From positions 12,263,501 through 12,323,500 of the forward strand of contig NC_088323.1 in the NCBI RefSeq assembly GCF_910592395.1: 60,000 nt of DNA. The letters run 5' to 3'. The position numbers and the translations under genes were made by a program. The DNA is from Lineus longissimus. Lineage: Eukaryota > Nemertea > Pilidiophora > Heteronemertea > Lineidae. The notes beneath the pieces are model-generated. The model was given only the letters and a program-made list of their open reading frames with translations. It did no database searches and was not told the origin of the DNA. Below are positions 13,001 through 22,181 of this stretch, piece by piece (position 1 is the stretch's first letter; every line of letters begins with the position of its first letter).

Positions 13001-14046
13001 ATGCCCAGACAGGATCCCCGGCCTATCGCACCGGGCCTTACGGCCCAGCAGCGTCAGGTCCTGCAGTGTTTGGCCGCCCATCTGGAGACCCAAAATCTCT
13101 CAGATGGGGCCCCTCAGCAGCAGGCCGGGAGACCAGTGGCCTTTGAGCTGCCCCAAGTCCCCATGGAGGTCGACTATCAATACGATGAGTCCCAATCTTC
13201 CATCGGGCAGGCCTCTCAGGCTGACTGCCCTCTGGAACAGAGGACCCCTCCATTGTGGCTGGGATGCGCGATCTTCGCGCGCTCGTCCGGCAGTTTGTGC
13301 CGACCGAGAATTGTCCTCTCCCGCCGGTCAACCCCGCGCTCGGCCGTGCTCCTTTCGATCTTTTCGGGGATGCCGACGAGCCGGACTTGGCTGCCGTGCC
13401 GGACCGGGCACTCGATGAGTTGCCCCCCTCCCCTGCCTTGATCAGAGCCTCTCATTGGCTCGATTCAACGCTCAGGGACACGGCGCTGTCCTGCGGGGGC
13501 CACCAGCGCTCCCTGGTCTCGACTTTGCCGTCGACTGGACCGGGAGCCTGGACGAGGGCGGGGAAGCGCTTCACGGCCACTTCCCCTCACAGTCCTTCGT
13601 ATAGGCCGGAATACTACAGAGTATCGCCGTCGGGGACCGACCCAGTCTCACTCATCCCCCTGAAGGATGATGTGCAGCTCGCTGGGTTGGTCGTTCCTAA
13701 AGTCCTCACGTCTGCTCCTATGAAGGATGCTAAGAACGATGAGGCCCTGGCTAAGGAGACGCAGTCGGTGTTATCTTACGCCGACTTGACGCTCTGTGCC
13801 CTATCCAGGTCGTTGGCTGCGGACGCCACGGATGAGCAACGCATCCTGGCTATGTCCCTACAGCAGTCACTGCAACATGCCAGTGACTTAGCTGCCAAAC
13901 AAGCAGCCAACGCGGTGCTGAAGCGCCGGGACCTCCTCATCGAGGGGCTGAGTGTGGTCCGTGCCCAGTTTCTGCGCGGTCCCTTCTTATTTCAAGATTC
14001 GCTGCCTGATACCTTAGGGGCTCAGCGCGAGTCAGATAAGAGTCGT
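13001..14046 (+). pseudogene. DIRS-like retrotransposon gag fragment
   Basis: A GC-rich segment encodes a Pro/Gln-rich N-terminus starting MPRQDPRPIAPG. After a one-base frame change around 13200-13250 it continues with AGMRDLRALVRQFVP. The later part contains VQLAGLVVPKVL, ALAKETQSVLSYADLTLCALSR, a heptad-like Ala-rich helix and AVLKRRDLLIEGL...LRGPF. The motif KRR-hydrophobic-L near the end, with an upstream LAKETQ helix, is what I associate with the first ORF of DIRS-type tyrosine-recombinase retroelements. No reverse transcriptase or recombinase follows. The sequence stops abruptly at about 14046, where GC-rich DNA switches to AT-rich DNA, so the element is truncated. Another retroelement gag is possible. 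Confidence 0.5.
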
Positions 14047-14208
14047 GAGAAAATTAATCATAAAAGAATTCATTTACACATCAAAACTAAAGGAAGAGGA
14101 CTTAAATTTTAAAAAACTACAAAACATCATCAAATACAAAGCTAAAATAGAAAAGAATTACACAAACCCCAATGAACATTACCAAAAATGGAAAAATATC
14201 GTTTAAAC
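14047..14208 (+). pseudogene. C-terminal tail of a LINE reverse transcriptase ORF
   Basis: After the composition switch one frame reads a Lys-rich segment containing IKEFIYTSKLKEEDLNFKKL followed by KAKIEKNY and HYQKWKNI, then a stop at about 14206. This resembles the extreme C-terminus of non-LTR retrotransposon polyproteins (basic, aromatic, ending near KW). It is only about 53 residues, so the family cannot be given. It lies directly outside the left repeat of the parvovirus-like element. Confidence 0.35.
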
Positions 14209-14235
14209 AAATAGAGCCCAACCCCTTACAATCAT

Positions 14236-14488
14236 CCGATAGAGGGCGCAGGGGACGAGGTTGTATGACCTATTTACATATTAACAAAGGATTTCTATTG
14301 TGCAGGAGGTGAAGGGGAAGGAAGGTATGAAAGTCCATTCATACGAGTTTTAACAAAGGAAAGGTATTTCAATAGGGTATTGTTCGATTCCGCTCGCGCT
14401 CCGCTGCATTTCTAATGGGCATTGTGCTACTGTATTACAATGGTAGTGTATCTGCCCGTGCATTTGGGATTTAGCATTACAAGTATAG
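14236..14488. repeat. Left inverted terminal repeat arm (truncated outside)
   Basis: From CCGATAGAGGGCGCAGG to ATTACAAGTATAG this matches the reverse complement of 20351-20602 almost base for base. I saw one clear mismatch, near CTAA[T/A]GGGC. Homology ends sharply at 14236. The flank is LINE-derived and the outer hairpin present at the right end is missing. Confidence 0.9.
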
Positions 14489-14547
14489 TCATTTTAAATT
14501 TAATTCTGGTGGTAGCAACATCTCTCTAGCGGTGTCCCAATAGTAAG

Positions 14548-15396
14548 ATGGCAACTGACGTTAAGGATGATCAAGGATCCCAGGATATACTTGGAGACGA
14601 TACAGCTAAACGTGCTAAGATTGAAATAGGCCGTAAGGATACTCAATTCACTCGGGAGTATGAATTTTCACAAACATTCACTCATTACATCGAACGATCG
14701 GATATTACTTATTCGAAAGGAACTTCGAAGGTTGGTACGATACCACTTGCATCGATAATATGCAAGGAAGGATTCTTTCATATCCCATATAACGCGGCAA
14801 AATGTTCCATAACACCGGAGGATTGGGAAATGTTAACTCTACAGTCTGATGCTATCGCTCCCCTCGAAGTTGGATATTCTGTTAACTGGATTGTACCCAT
14901 AGTCGATGATCGCACCAGCCCAGGAACCCGTCATACAACAGCAAGTGTTACTGATGACATGAAATTTCTGTACTACACGGATGACGACAATTACTTGGCT
15001 ACACTTGGATGGGAATCCGAGACTGCTACAAGGTTACCGAATAAAGAGATGACCCAAAGATATCCACTGAATCGTCTGGATTCTATGCTTATCAAATGGA
15101 TTAACGTGATGTTCTGGCCTGTAGAATTCGGGAGTGCACATGGTCAAATGCATTTGAAACATCCCTTGGATTCTGATGCTAGTACAAATTGCACAGGATA
15201 TTCAGTTGGATTATTCACTCGCCCATACCTACAAGTTATCAGCAATGAAATGGCCAGGGCCATTGTGCTCACCTCATGTGGAGGAAAGATGGATAAAGAG
15301 CATGGTATTGTGTCATGTAGTGTTAGGTTTGATGTAGGTCCAAGCAATTACAATTTCCCCAAAATGGCCAATTTACAGTACATTCGACCTCTGTGA
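14548..15396 (+). pseudogene. Parvovirus-like capsid protein, N-terminal part
   Basis: The frame starts MATDVKDDQG, 59 bp inside the left repeat arm, and runs 282 codons. It contains FFHIPYNAAKCSITPEDWEM and the following LEVGYSVNWIVPIV. This matches the parvovirus capsid pattern of a Pro-Tyr-containing strand, a PEDW/PAQW helix start, then a strand into the jelly-roll core. Towards the end VSCSVRFDVGPSNYN and an aromatic-rich Q-Y-I-R-P segment are seen. The apparent stop lies in inserted repeat DNA that starts at about 15386, so the protein is broken by insertion and not complete at its natural end. A second part lies at 16411-16930. There is no phospholipase domain at its N-terminus, unlike most VP1 proteins. 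Identification rests on motif pattern and context. Confidence 0.6.
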
Positions 15397-16283
15397 CCTT
15401 GAAAAGTAGGTCAAATCAAAGAAGACCCGGGTGACACATTGAATGGTTGTTAGAATTAGATGTACCTATGATATAAAATTGGTGCCAATCGGGCAAGTCA
15501 TTACCAGGAATAATGGCATTTTGAAGAATTTAGGATTTGGCCCCCTCCCTGGAGGCCAAATGGCAAATCAGATCGCACCAAACTTCGGTACCTAAGATCA
15601 CCTGACCAAGGGGTACATGTGTACTTAATTTGTGATCAATAGTCATTGCAGTTAAGAAACGTGCCATAGTTACGGCCTGACGGCGAATTTACGCCATTTG
15701 ACCTCTGTGACCTTGACAAGAAGGTCAAATTAAAAACCTGTGTGACATATACTGTATGGTGGTTAGATGTACCCATGATATCAAATTGGTGGCAATCGGG
15801 CAAGAAGTTAAGGAATAATCACATTTTTAAGGTTTTTGGATTTTGCCCCCTGGTGGGCAAGTGGTGAATCATATTGGACCAAACTTCGGTCCCTGAGATC
15901 ACCTGACTAAGGGGTAAATGTGTACCAAATTTAGTATCAATAGTCATTGCAGTTTAGAAACGTGCCATCGTTACATCCTAACGGCCAATTTACACCATTT
16001 GACCTCTGTGACCTTGAAAAGGAGGTCAAATCAAAAACCCGGAGGATATATGATGCACCTTTGCTAGAAGTACCTACCATATTTTTTTCAAAATTTCCCG
16101 ACTACTATTAAGGGAGATATTGCATATTTTCACTTTTAACGTTTAGCCCCCTGGTGGCCAAACCATGAAACGAATCAAACCGAAACTTGGTCTCCAAGGT
16201 GTCATTACATAAGGGTACATGTGTACCAAGTTTCAACTCAATAGCTCTAACAGTTACGAAACGTGCCCTGCTAACGGACGACG

Positions 16284-16354
<71 letters not shown>

Positions 16355-16410
16355 ACGACGGACGCCACGGTATGGGATAAGCTCACCTCTGCTAAGAGGT
16401 GAGCTAAAAA
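15386..16410. mobile_element. Repeat element inserted in the capsid gene
   Basis: Three tandem units start with GACCTCTGTGACCTTGA at 15386, 15700 and 16001 (spacings 314 and 301 bp). They are followed by a CGA trinucleotide tract and a short terminal hairpin at 16380-16405, AGCTCACCTCT...AGAGGTGAGCT. It has no coding capacity. Ends of this type (ACGG-rich tract, then a GTGAGCT hairpin) occur in dispersed repeats of marine invertebrates, as far as I recall. Insertion into the capsid gene shows the viral element was resident in the genome before this repeat arrived. Confidence 0.7.
16275..16362. repeat. CGA/ACG trinucleotide microsatellite
   Basis: An almost pure run of ACG triplets with occasional GGACGACGG interruptions, part of the inserted repeat. 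Arg-rich ORFs on either strand here are artefacts of the microsatellite. Confidence 0.95.
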
Positions 16411-16930
16411 GGATACACCTTCATACACGTGAAGATCGTCAACACCATACAAATGGTGGCCTTTATCCATTCCCGCAACGGATTACCGTATAAAAGGCCA
16501 AATGATTCAGCGTACTATTCCTACTCGGAATGTTATTATCGGGGATAGACAGGACGAACCTGACTTTCCAAACAGTAACAACAGGATAGAAGGAGCAGAT
16601 TGGGGTACACATCAAGTTCATTACCATGGAATTGCACCAACACACTTGATCAAGATTATGGACATACACGATAAGGATGGTGTTCCTCTTCATACGGCGG
16701 CTCAAATCAGCATAACGTACACAAGTAAGTGGAAGTCAACACGAAGACCTAATATGTTGTGCATACCCAGATTCAATACTGTGTCTAATGCTTCTGGCAA
16801 GGATTATGATACTGTGTTAGCCCAAACCAAAAAGTCTACTATCGGAGGAGTACATTGGTTCAATCATGAAAATCCAGAAAAGGACATGGAGGGAAAGGCC
16901 ATCCTTACAAATTACAAATTTCCGGCGTGA
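16411..16930 (+). pseudogene. Parvovirus-like capsid protein, C-terminal part
   Basis: Coding sequence resumes straight after the inserted repeat. One frame runs to a TAA at 16491-16493. The next runs from about 16502 to TGA at 16928-16930, so there is a further frame break around 16490. Readable segments include ADWGTHQVHYHG, then HLIKIMDIHDKDGV followed by QISITYTSKWK. These fit the last beta strands of a parvovirus capsid, where a hydrophobic IKI strand is followed by a Q-x-I-T-Y...W strand near the C-terminus. The terminal TGA is immediately followed, in the same frame, by the phospholipase ORF. A simple substitution could therefore have separated what was once a continuous frame. That possibility is inference. 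Confidence 0.55.
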
Positions 16931-17695
16931 CTAGGAGGTGACACTGGAATACATTTACCGGGACATAATTACTGTGGACCTTTTACAAATTTGGATTTAG
17001 ACCAGCCTGCATTAAATGAAGTTGATGAACTTTGTAAAATTCACGATCAGGATTACGCAAACCCTCAGATTTCAACATTGCAAGCCGATAGGAAATTCTT
17101 AGCGTCACTTAAAGAAGTGCCCGGGATGAAATCCGCCGCGTTACGCACCATTATCAAAGCGAAGACGCTACTCGATCCTTTCTTGTCTACAGACTTATTG
17201 TTTAGACCCGCCAGTTATAATGGTCAAAGCACGATCCCAGACGATAAACTAACAGCAACTCAACGGAAAGTTCTTTCATCAATCGACACAATGGATCAAG
17301 GATTGAATGCCGCAGGTGACGCCGGTAAAGCGTTACTCCATGCGCAGGGGACAAAGGACGCTTTGCTGCTAGACACGACCGTTAACGAGGAAGAATGGCC
17401 TGATGGAATTTTACCGGGTGAGATTTATCAAAGGATGAAAATAATTTCGGCGGGAAACATGCCCCAGGACGATCCTTTGTGGCCCCATGTGGGCGGGCAG
17501 AACGTTTGGATAAACTCGTATTATTGCAACACCAAAGTGTCACTCTTGAATGATTTTTATAATTCCGAAGGAACCTTTGTTCAAATGGACAGGAGGGCGT
17601 CAACTAAAAGTGACATGATGTGGTCTTTCCATGGAAGCACTTACGTGGACTGTTTTCTATGGCCAGCGGAGATGATATTTCATGAGTGGAGGTAG
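16931..17695 (+). pseudogene. Parvoviral-type phospholipase A2 domain ORF
   Basis: In frame with the preceding capsid segment but after its TGA, the sequence gives LPGHNYCGPFTN (calcium-loop-like). It then gives LNEVDELCKIHDQDY, with the His-Asp catalytic pair at 17042-17047, and a downstream D-x-x-F-L-A-S-L helix. This is the signature of the VP1-unique phospholipase A2 that parvoviruses use for endosomal escape. About 190 residues follow without a recognised domain, including a Trp/Tyr-rich stretch (PLWPHVGGQNVWINSYYC). The position is odd. In parvoviruses the domain is at the N-terminus of VP1, upstream of the capsid core. Here it lies downstream, between capsid and Rep. It may be a separate protein, a C-terminal fusion by read-through, or the result of rearrangement. 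Confidence 0.7.
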
Positions 17696-17783
17696 GTGCT
17701 TCTGAAACCAGGACTCCAATGGGATTCGTCGATGGAAAGTCAAGGATTTTACAATACCCCGCAATAGACTATAAAACGTAAGT

Positions 17784-19385
17784 TTGAATCTGATATTTTC
17801 AAAACCTTCACTCCCTGATCATGTCGTCACATCAATCTATCATCTTATCATTTCCATCGAATTTTGGAAGGACGTGACTTTCAACAAGGAACGGAGGATT
17901 TTCGTTATTGACGAAGAGTCGGTGTACATTCGCAATCCAGTTACTGTCGAATTTATCCAGAAAATCAACTCGTTAGATTCGATCTGGTATCAACATCCCA
18001 GAAATGAACTTCTCGAGACCGGCTACTCAGAGTGTAATGAGTTCCCTCATTACCACCTCCATGCAATCGCGAGACTATCAGGCCGCCCTGATAACTGTAG
18101 GCCTCTTAGTAGGCTTAAAGTGCTTGTTAAGGATCTGCTGGGGTATTATAGAGTTTCTGCCGCCGTCAGCCCGCGCGGCTTGTTACAATATTGCGAGACT
18201 CTTCCAAGAACATACCAGGGATCTAGATCTTACTATTGGGATTCCGCTAGAAAAACTGCTATCGCCGACCAGGACGGGATGGAAAAACACGCCGCCAGAC
18301 AACGAACCCGCGACGAGGGACAGCGTAGATGGTCCACAGGAAACGGAGCAACTGGACCAGACGGCAGCCGAGACCCTAATCTTTCTAAGGGTCAAGATAA
18401 CGCCTGGAGAAAACTATCCGGTGATCAACTCCGCAAATTCTCGAACGAGGACTGCATAGACATGCTTGTCGCTTTCATCACCAAACATAATGTTAGCAAT
18501 CGCAAGGACTTCGTAAGATATCTTTCCGGGGAAATGAATATCGGACATAACCTGATGGCGAACGCGAGAAGAATCTTCAGTCGCAGCAATTTCCAGCAGC
18601 TGTTCGACAAGGCGAGGGATCTCTGCATCGAAAAGGAATTACAATTACGATTTGCCGACAGACTTTACAATGCGGACAGATAGAGTTATAAGTACTCTCT
18701 CGATGAATATCTGTCAATTGACACTTCCTTGATGGTGTTCGATGAAATTCTGAAATCGTGGGAAATGGATAAGACCGATTTTCTCACTCGGATGTTCGGT
18801 GTCCTCTGCAAGAGCAAGCAGAAGGTGAATACCTTGGTTCTCCAAGGGGAGAGCAATGCGGGTAAGTCATACATCGTACGTTCTCTTCTGCCATTGTACA
18901 ATAATAATTACGGTGAAGTTCACCCACACTTGGCAAACCAATTCGCGTTCATGGATTGCGTGAACAAGACCTTGATACTGGCAGAAGAGTTCGTGGTGTT
19001 GCCCGAATTGGTCGATCAAACCAAGTTGCTCTTGGAGGGGACATCCTTCAAAACTTGCGTTAAATGTCGAGGGGATGCAATGGTTGCACCCACTCCAGTA
19101 ATCATAACCACCAACAGACCGATCAATCACTGGTTGCACGGTGAAGATAAGACAGCGATTCAGAATCGTTGTCGATTTGTCAATGCAAAAAAGTGTGATT
19201 ACTTGGAGAATGTCAAGAAACCATTGCATCCTCTCATGTGGAAAGAGCTTTTTACTTCGTACGAAGCTGCAATTCTTTTCGATTCCATGGATAAGGATGA
19301 TGCACCTTTCTATTTCGAAATTAAGATTCCAAGTCCGAAAAAGGCCAATGATGTGGAAAATACACCTCTGTCGCTGCTCCTTTGA
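17784..19385 (+). pseudogene. Parvovirus Rep/NS1-like protein: HUH nickase plus SF3 helicase
   Basis: One frame of about 534 codons carries a single in-frame TAG at 18681-18683. N-terminal part: FPHYHLHAIAR supplies the HUH metal-binding motif of a rolling-circle/hairpin nickase, and RGLLQYCETLPR follows at the usual distance. C-terminal part: LQGESNAGKS is Walker A, KTLILAEE is Walker B and PVIITTNRP is motif C of superfamily 3 helicases. In parvoviruses this protein nicks and unwinds the terminal hairpins during replication. The first frame residue is not ATG, so the true start is uncertain or spliced. A GTAAGT just upstream at 17778 could be a donor. The stop separates the nickase and helicase halves, so the copy is inactive as it stands. 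Confidence 0.8.
18004..18459 (+). CDS. ORF overlapping Rep in another frame (NS2-like position)
   Basis: A 151-codon ATG frame (MNFSRPATQSVMSS...) lies wholly inside the nickase part of the Rep gene, in the +1 frame. It has a plausible hydrophobic segment (ITVGLLVGLKCLLRICWGII) and an acidic, Pro/Thr-rich tail. Densoviruses commonly encode a second nonstructural protein overlapping NS1, so position and length are suggestive. No sequence family is recognised. It could be a chance open frame, because the host frame is coding and lightly degenerate. Confidence 0.3.
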   Translation: MNFSRPATQSVMSSLITTSMQSRDYQAALITVGLLVGLKCLLRICWGIIEFLPPSARAACYNIARLFQEHTRDLDLTIGIPLEKLLSPTRTGWKNTPPDNEPATRDSVDGPQETEQLDQTAAETLIFLRVKITPGENYPVINSANSRTRTA

Positions 19386-19913
19386 GTCCTGCCAGTAGCG
19401 GTATCAAAACCCCTGGCATTGTGATGATGAGTGGCGTGCAGGGGTTGAATTTTCCACAGCAGGTAAATGCACCAACTCGTAAGCAAAAAAAAAGAGACCT
19501 CAAACTCAAGATCGAAATGAAAAGAAATCTCCTTGCGGAGTTCGAGGCTGCAATGGAAGTCCCCTCAGAGTGTAGGGATGCAACCGTTAAAGCATTGGCA
19601 GAAACAGATCTTGAGGTAGAGACTCTTGCTCATGAGATATATGATATATGATACTGACGACGAAGAATATGTTGAAATTTGTGAGAGTAGAAAACGCACC
19701 GATTGGCTCTGGCAGGCCGAGAACAAGAAAAAGATAGCTACGGAATCAGCAGATTCGCAATCACCAAAATCAATCGTGGATATATTTAGTAGTGATGAAC
19801 CCGATAGTGATGAACCTGTTGCTAAGAAGCAAAAAAAAACCCAAGAAGAAGGGGAAAAAGAGTTCAAAATAAATGTTGATCAATGTATAAGATTCAATTC
19901 AAGGGTCACGTAA
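19382..19913 (+). pseudogene. Acidic/basic C-terminal ORF after the Rep gene
   Basis: Two overlapping frames (to 19651, and 19626-19913) abut and overlap the end of the helicase frame. The first holds a charged helix rich in Lys and Glu. The second is Asp/Glu-rich (YDTDDEEYVEICESRKR) with a KKQKK basic cluster like a nuclear localisation signal. At the joint, ATATGAT occurs twice in tandem (around 19636-19652). This is a 7-bp duplication that shifts the frame. Together they may be the C-terminal tail of NS1 or a small separate protein. No domain is recognised. Confidence 0.45.
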
Positions 19914-20223
19914 TGACCACTCGATTGATTAAGTATAAAAGATGTAAACAAATGCAAGTTAGAATGATATGTAAATGTGAAAGGAACTGTTTAAAGGTGC
20001 CGGGATTACCATGAATGTTTTTATTTTTAGAAGAGCTGGTCTCTATATAATCGATATTACTCTGTATAATTTTACCTGTATGCATGTTGGTGGTGGTTTA
20101 TGATAAGTAGATCGTATATTCAAATTTTTGTAGTTTCTTAGAATACATTAAATCGCTATGGAGTTGTGCTCAAACTCTTTTAGTATATAATATCTTGTTC
20201 TACTTGATCTGGAATGGAACTCA

Positions 20224-20365
20224 GAATACACAGGAGGATACATAAGCGAATACAGCATTTGTTTGCGAGCCTATCACGTAATGCTAAGACTTGGAATACA
20301 CAGGAGGATACACTAGCATACACAGGCGAATACAGCATTTGTTTGCGAGCCTATACTTGTAATGC
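20224..20365. repeat. 70-bp direct repeat next to the right terminal arm
   Basis: GAATACACAGGAGGATACA starts at 20224 and again at 20294. Both copies continue into GCGAATACAGCATTTGTTTG, GCGAGCCTAT and GTAATGCTAA. The second copy runs into the terminal arm. Repeated short words next to a replication terminus suggest Rep-binding or resolution sites, but that is only inference from position. Confidence 0.7.
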
Positions 20366-20602
20366 TAAATCCCAAATGCACGGGCAGATACACTACCATT
20401 GTAATACAGTAGCACAATGCCCTTTAGAAATGCAGCGGAGCGCGAGCGGAATCGAACAATACCCTATTGAAATACCTTTCCTTTGTTAAAACTCGTATGA
20501 ATGGACTTTCATACCTTCCTTCCCCTTCACCTCCTGCACAATAGAAATCCTTTGTTAATATGTAAATAGGTCATACAACCTCGTCCCCTGCGCCCTCTAT
20601 CG
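20351..20602. repeat. Right inverted terminal repeat arm
   Basis: Reverse complement of 14236-14488, nearly identical over its length. It contains CGGAGCGCGAGCGG, a GC-rich near-palindromic core. Outside the arm the sequence continues for about 70 bp to the terminal hairpin. Confidence 0.9.
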
Positions 20603-20670
20603 GTCAACCTTGGTCCTAGGATATGTAAATTCCCATTATATGTAAACCATTGTTGTCGAGAACAATAGGG

Positions 20671-20750
20671 TGCGTCATAAAAACATGCGTCAACTACAGG
20701 CGCCGAGCTCTCGCGAGCCGCCTGTAGTTGACGCATGTTTTTATGACGCA
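20671..20750. repeat. Terminal hairpin with nested palindromes
   Basis: The 32-bp stem arms 20671-20702 and 20719-20750 are perfect reverse complements (TGCGTCATAAAAACATGCGT at the outer end). The 16-bp centre holds two adjacent palindromes, GAGCTC and TCGCGA. A long perfect stem with small palindromes in its head is the architecture of parvovirus terminal hairpins. Directly outside it, reverse-transcriptase coding sequence of a LINE begins. I therefore read 20750 as the physical right end of the viral insertion. Confidence 0.75.
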
Positions 20751-22181
20751 GGGGTGTATATTAAGCCCACTGTTATTTTCGCTATATATAAATGAACTTG
20801 CATTCAATAGTGGTATCCCAGGAACGTGGATCGGTCAGAATAAGCCAAGAATCCATATATTACTATTTGCGGATGATATCGTGATATTCTCAGAATACAG
20901 GAGACATTTACAACGACTCATAGCTATTCTGGAGCAACATAACCGTGAATGGGGTCTTACAGTAAATATGTCTAAGTCCAAGATTATGGTGTTTAGAAAA
21001 GGAGGCAGACTGGCAAAAAATGAGAACTGGTTCTATGATGGAAAGGAAATAGAAGTGGTGGATGAATATATTTATCTTGGCGTTAAATTCACAAGTGGTT
21101 TGTCACAAAATAACACGGCATCACATAGAGCAGAGAAGGGGAAGAGAGCAATAGCTCAGTGTCTACGGTCATTAGATAATTTTAGCGAGTTGTCAAATCG
21201 TCTGTTCTTTAGGATTTTTGATACAAAGATTTCCCCCATTTTGACATATGGCGCTGAGCTTTGGGGACACGAGGAGTTTGTGCCGATTGAAAGAATACAT
21301 TACTATGCATGCAAGCGATTTATGAATGTTTCTATAAAAGCTCACAATACTGCGGTTTTGGGAGATTGTGGCCGTTTTAAATTGGTTTCCTATTCTAAAG
21401 TGAAGGTTATAAAATACTGGTTACGTTTGACCAACATGCCACCCTCAAGATATGCAAAGATGGCATATCAGTGCCAAGTAGAAAATTTGGAAAAGGGCAA
21501 GCCAAACTGGGTTGCTAATGTTCGTGATATGTTACGTCAGAATGGCCTTTATTTCGTCTGGTTAAATCAATGTGTAGAAAGAGAGGAAATGTTCATTTCT
21601 GAGTTCAAACAAAGAATAAAAGATAATCACCAACAAGAATGGTTTGCGAGACTACAAAATTCAACAACCCTATCTTACTACAAACTATTCAAAATCAGTT
21701 TCGAGGCAGAACCATATACCTCTAGTATTTCGGTAAAAAAATTTCGTCACTTCATTGCCAGTTTTAGATGTGGTCTCTTTAGAGAGAATCGGGAATTAGA
21801 CTTTTGTCGCTACTGCGATAGCGGTGAAGTTGATGATGAGTATCATATATTAAATGTTTGTGTTTTTCTACTGGACTTACGTGCCTTGTATTTACCGTTC
21901 AGCAGACCAAATATCCAATCATTCATAAACACTATGTCCTCTAAACGCTATGACGTCTTACGCAATATATCTATGTTCCTATTAAAAGCTAAGAAACGAA
22001 GGCGGGATGCCTAGTTTACTCTAATAAAATAGCCTATGTCAATACTTATCTATGAAATACATGTATTGCATCATTATTGTATATATCATGCCGGTTACAT
22101 TGTTTATTATGCTGTAAAGGGCCGGTGGCCGATGTATCAGTTTGAATAAATTATTATTATTATTAATTATTATTATTATAA
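20744..22181 (+). pseudogene. 5'-truncated LINE: reverse transcriptase C-terminal half
   Basis: The frame opens at the reverse-transcriptase motif QGCILSPLLFSLYINELA and continues through LLFADDIVIF (the YADD-box equivalent) and the thumb region. It ends near 22014 with a Cys/His cluster CRYC...DEYHIL...C before a basic C-terminus. A 3' untranslated part with GGGCCGGTGGCC follows, ending in a TTA/ATT repeat tail (about 22139-22181), typical of some non-LTR elements. There is no endonuclease and no start of the reverse transcriptase domain. About 420 codons are open without a stop, so the fragment is young or was inserted already truncated. Its 5' edge coincides with the viral hairpin. Confidence 0.8.

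Larger units (their letters stand above)
14236..20750 (+). mobile_element. Endogenous parvovirus (densovirus-like) genome with terminal repeats
   Basis: Two inverted arms of about 252 bp (14236-14488 and 20351-20602), nearly identical, enclose a capsid gene, a phospholipase A2 ORF, a Rep/NS1-like HUH-plus-SF3-helicase gene and an acidic C-terminal ORF, all on the plus strand. Without the roughly 1-kb repeat inserted in the capsid gene, the span is about 5.5 kb, a normal parvovirus size. The right side extends beyond the arm into an 80-bp terminal hairpin. The left side lacks this outer part, so it is truncated. Breaks are present: a frame change and insertion in the capsid gene, a stop between capsid and phospholipase, a stop in Rep, and a 7-bp duplication near the end. 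This is therefore a genomic fossil. Capsid upstream of Rep on the same strand is not the usual parvovirus order. Confidence 0.8.

Noticed and set aside
13038-13455. Minus-strand open frames in the GC-rich segment
   Set aside because: High GC content lengthens open frames on all strands; the plus-strand frame has the family-like motifs.
16108-16470. Arg-rich open frames on both strands (16108-16470 minus, 16187-16402 plus)
   Set aside because: They are translations of the ACG/CGA microsatellite inside an inserted repeat, without domain or coding context.
20671-20750. Hairpin considered as an intrinsic transcription terminator
   Set aside because: Eukaryotic context, very long perfect stem, nested palindromes in the head and position at the end of a viral insertion fit a viral terminus better.
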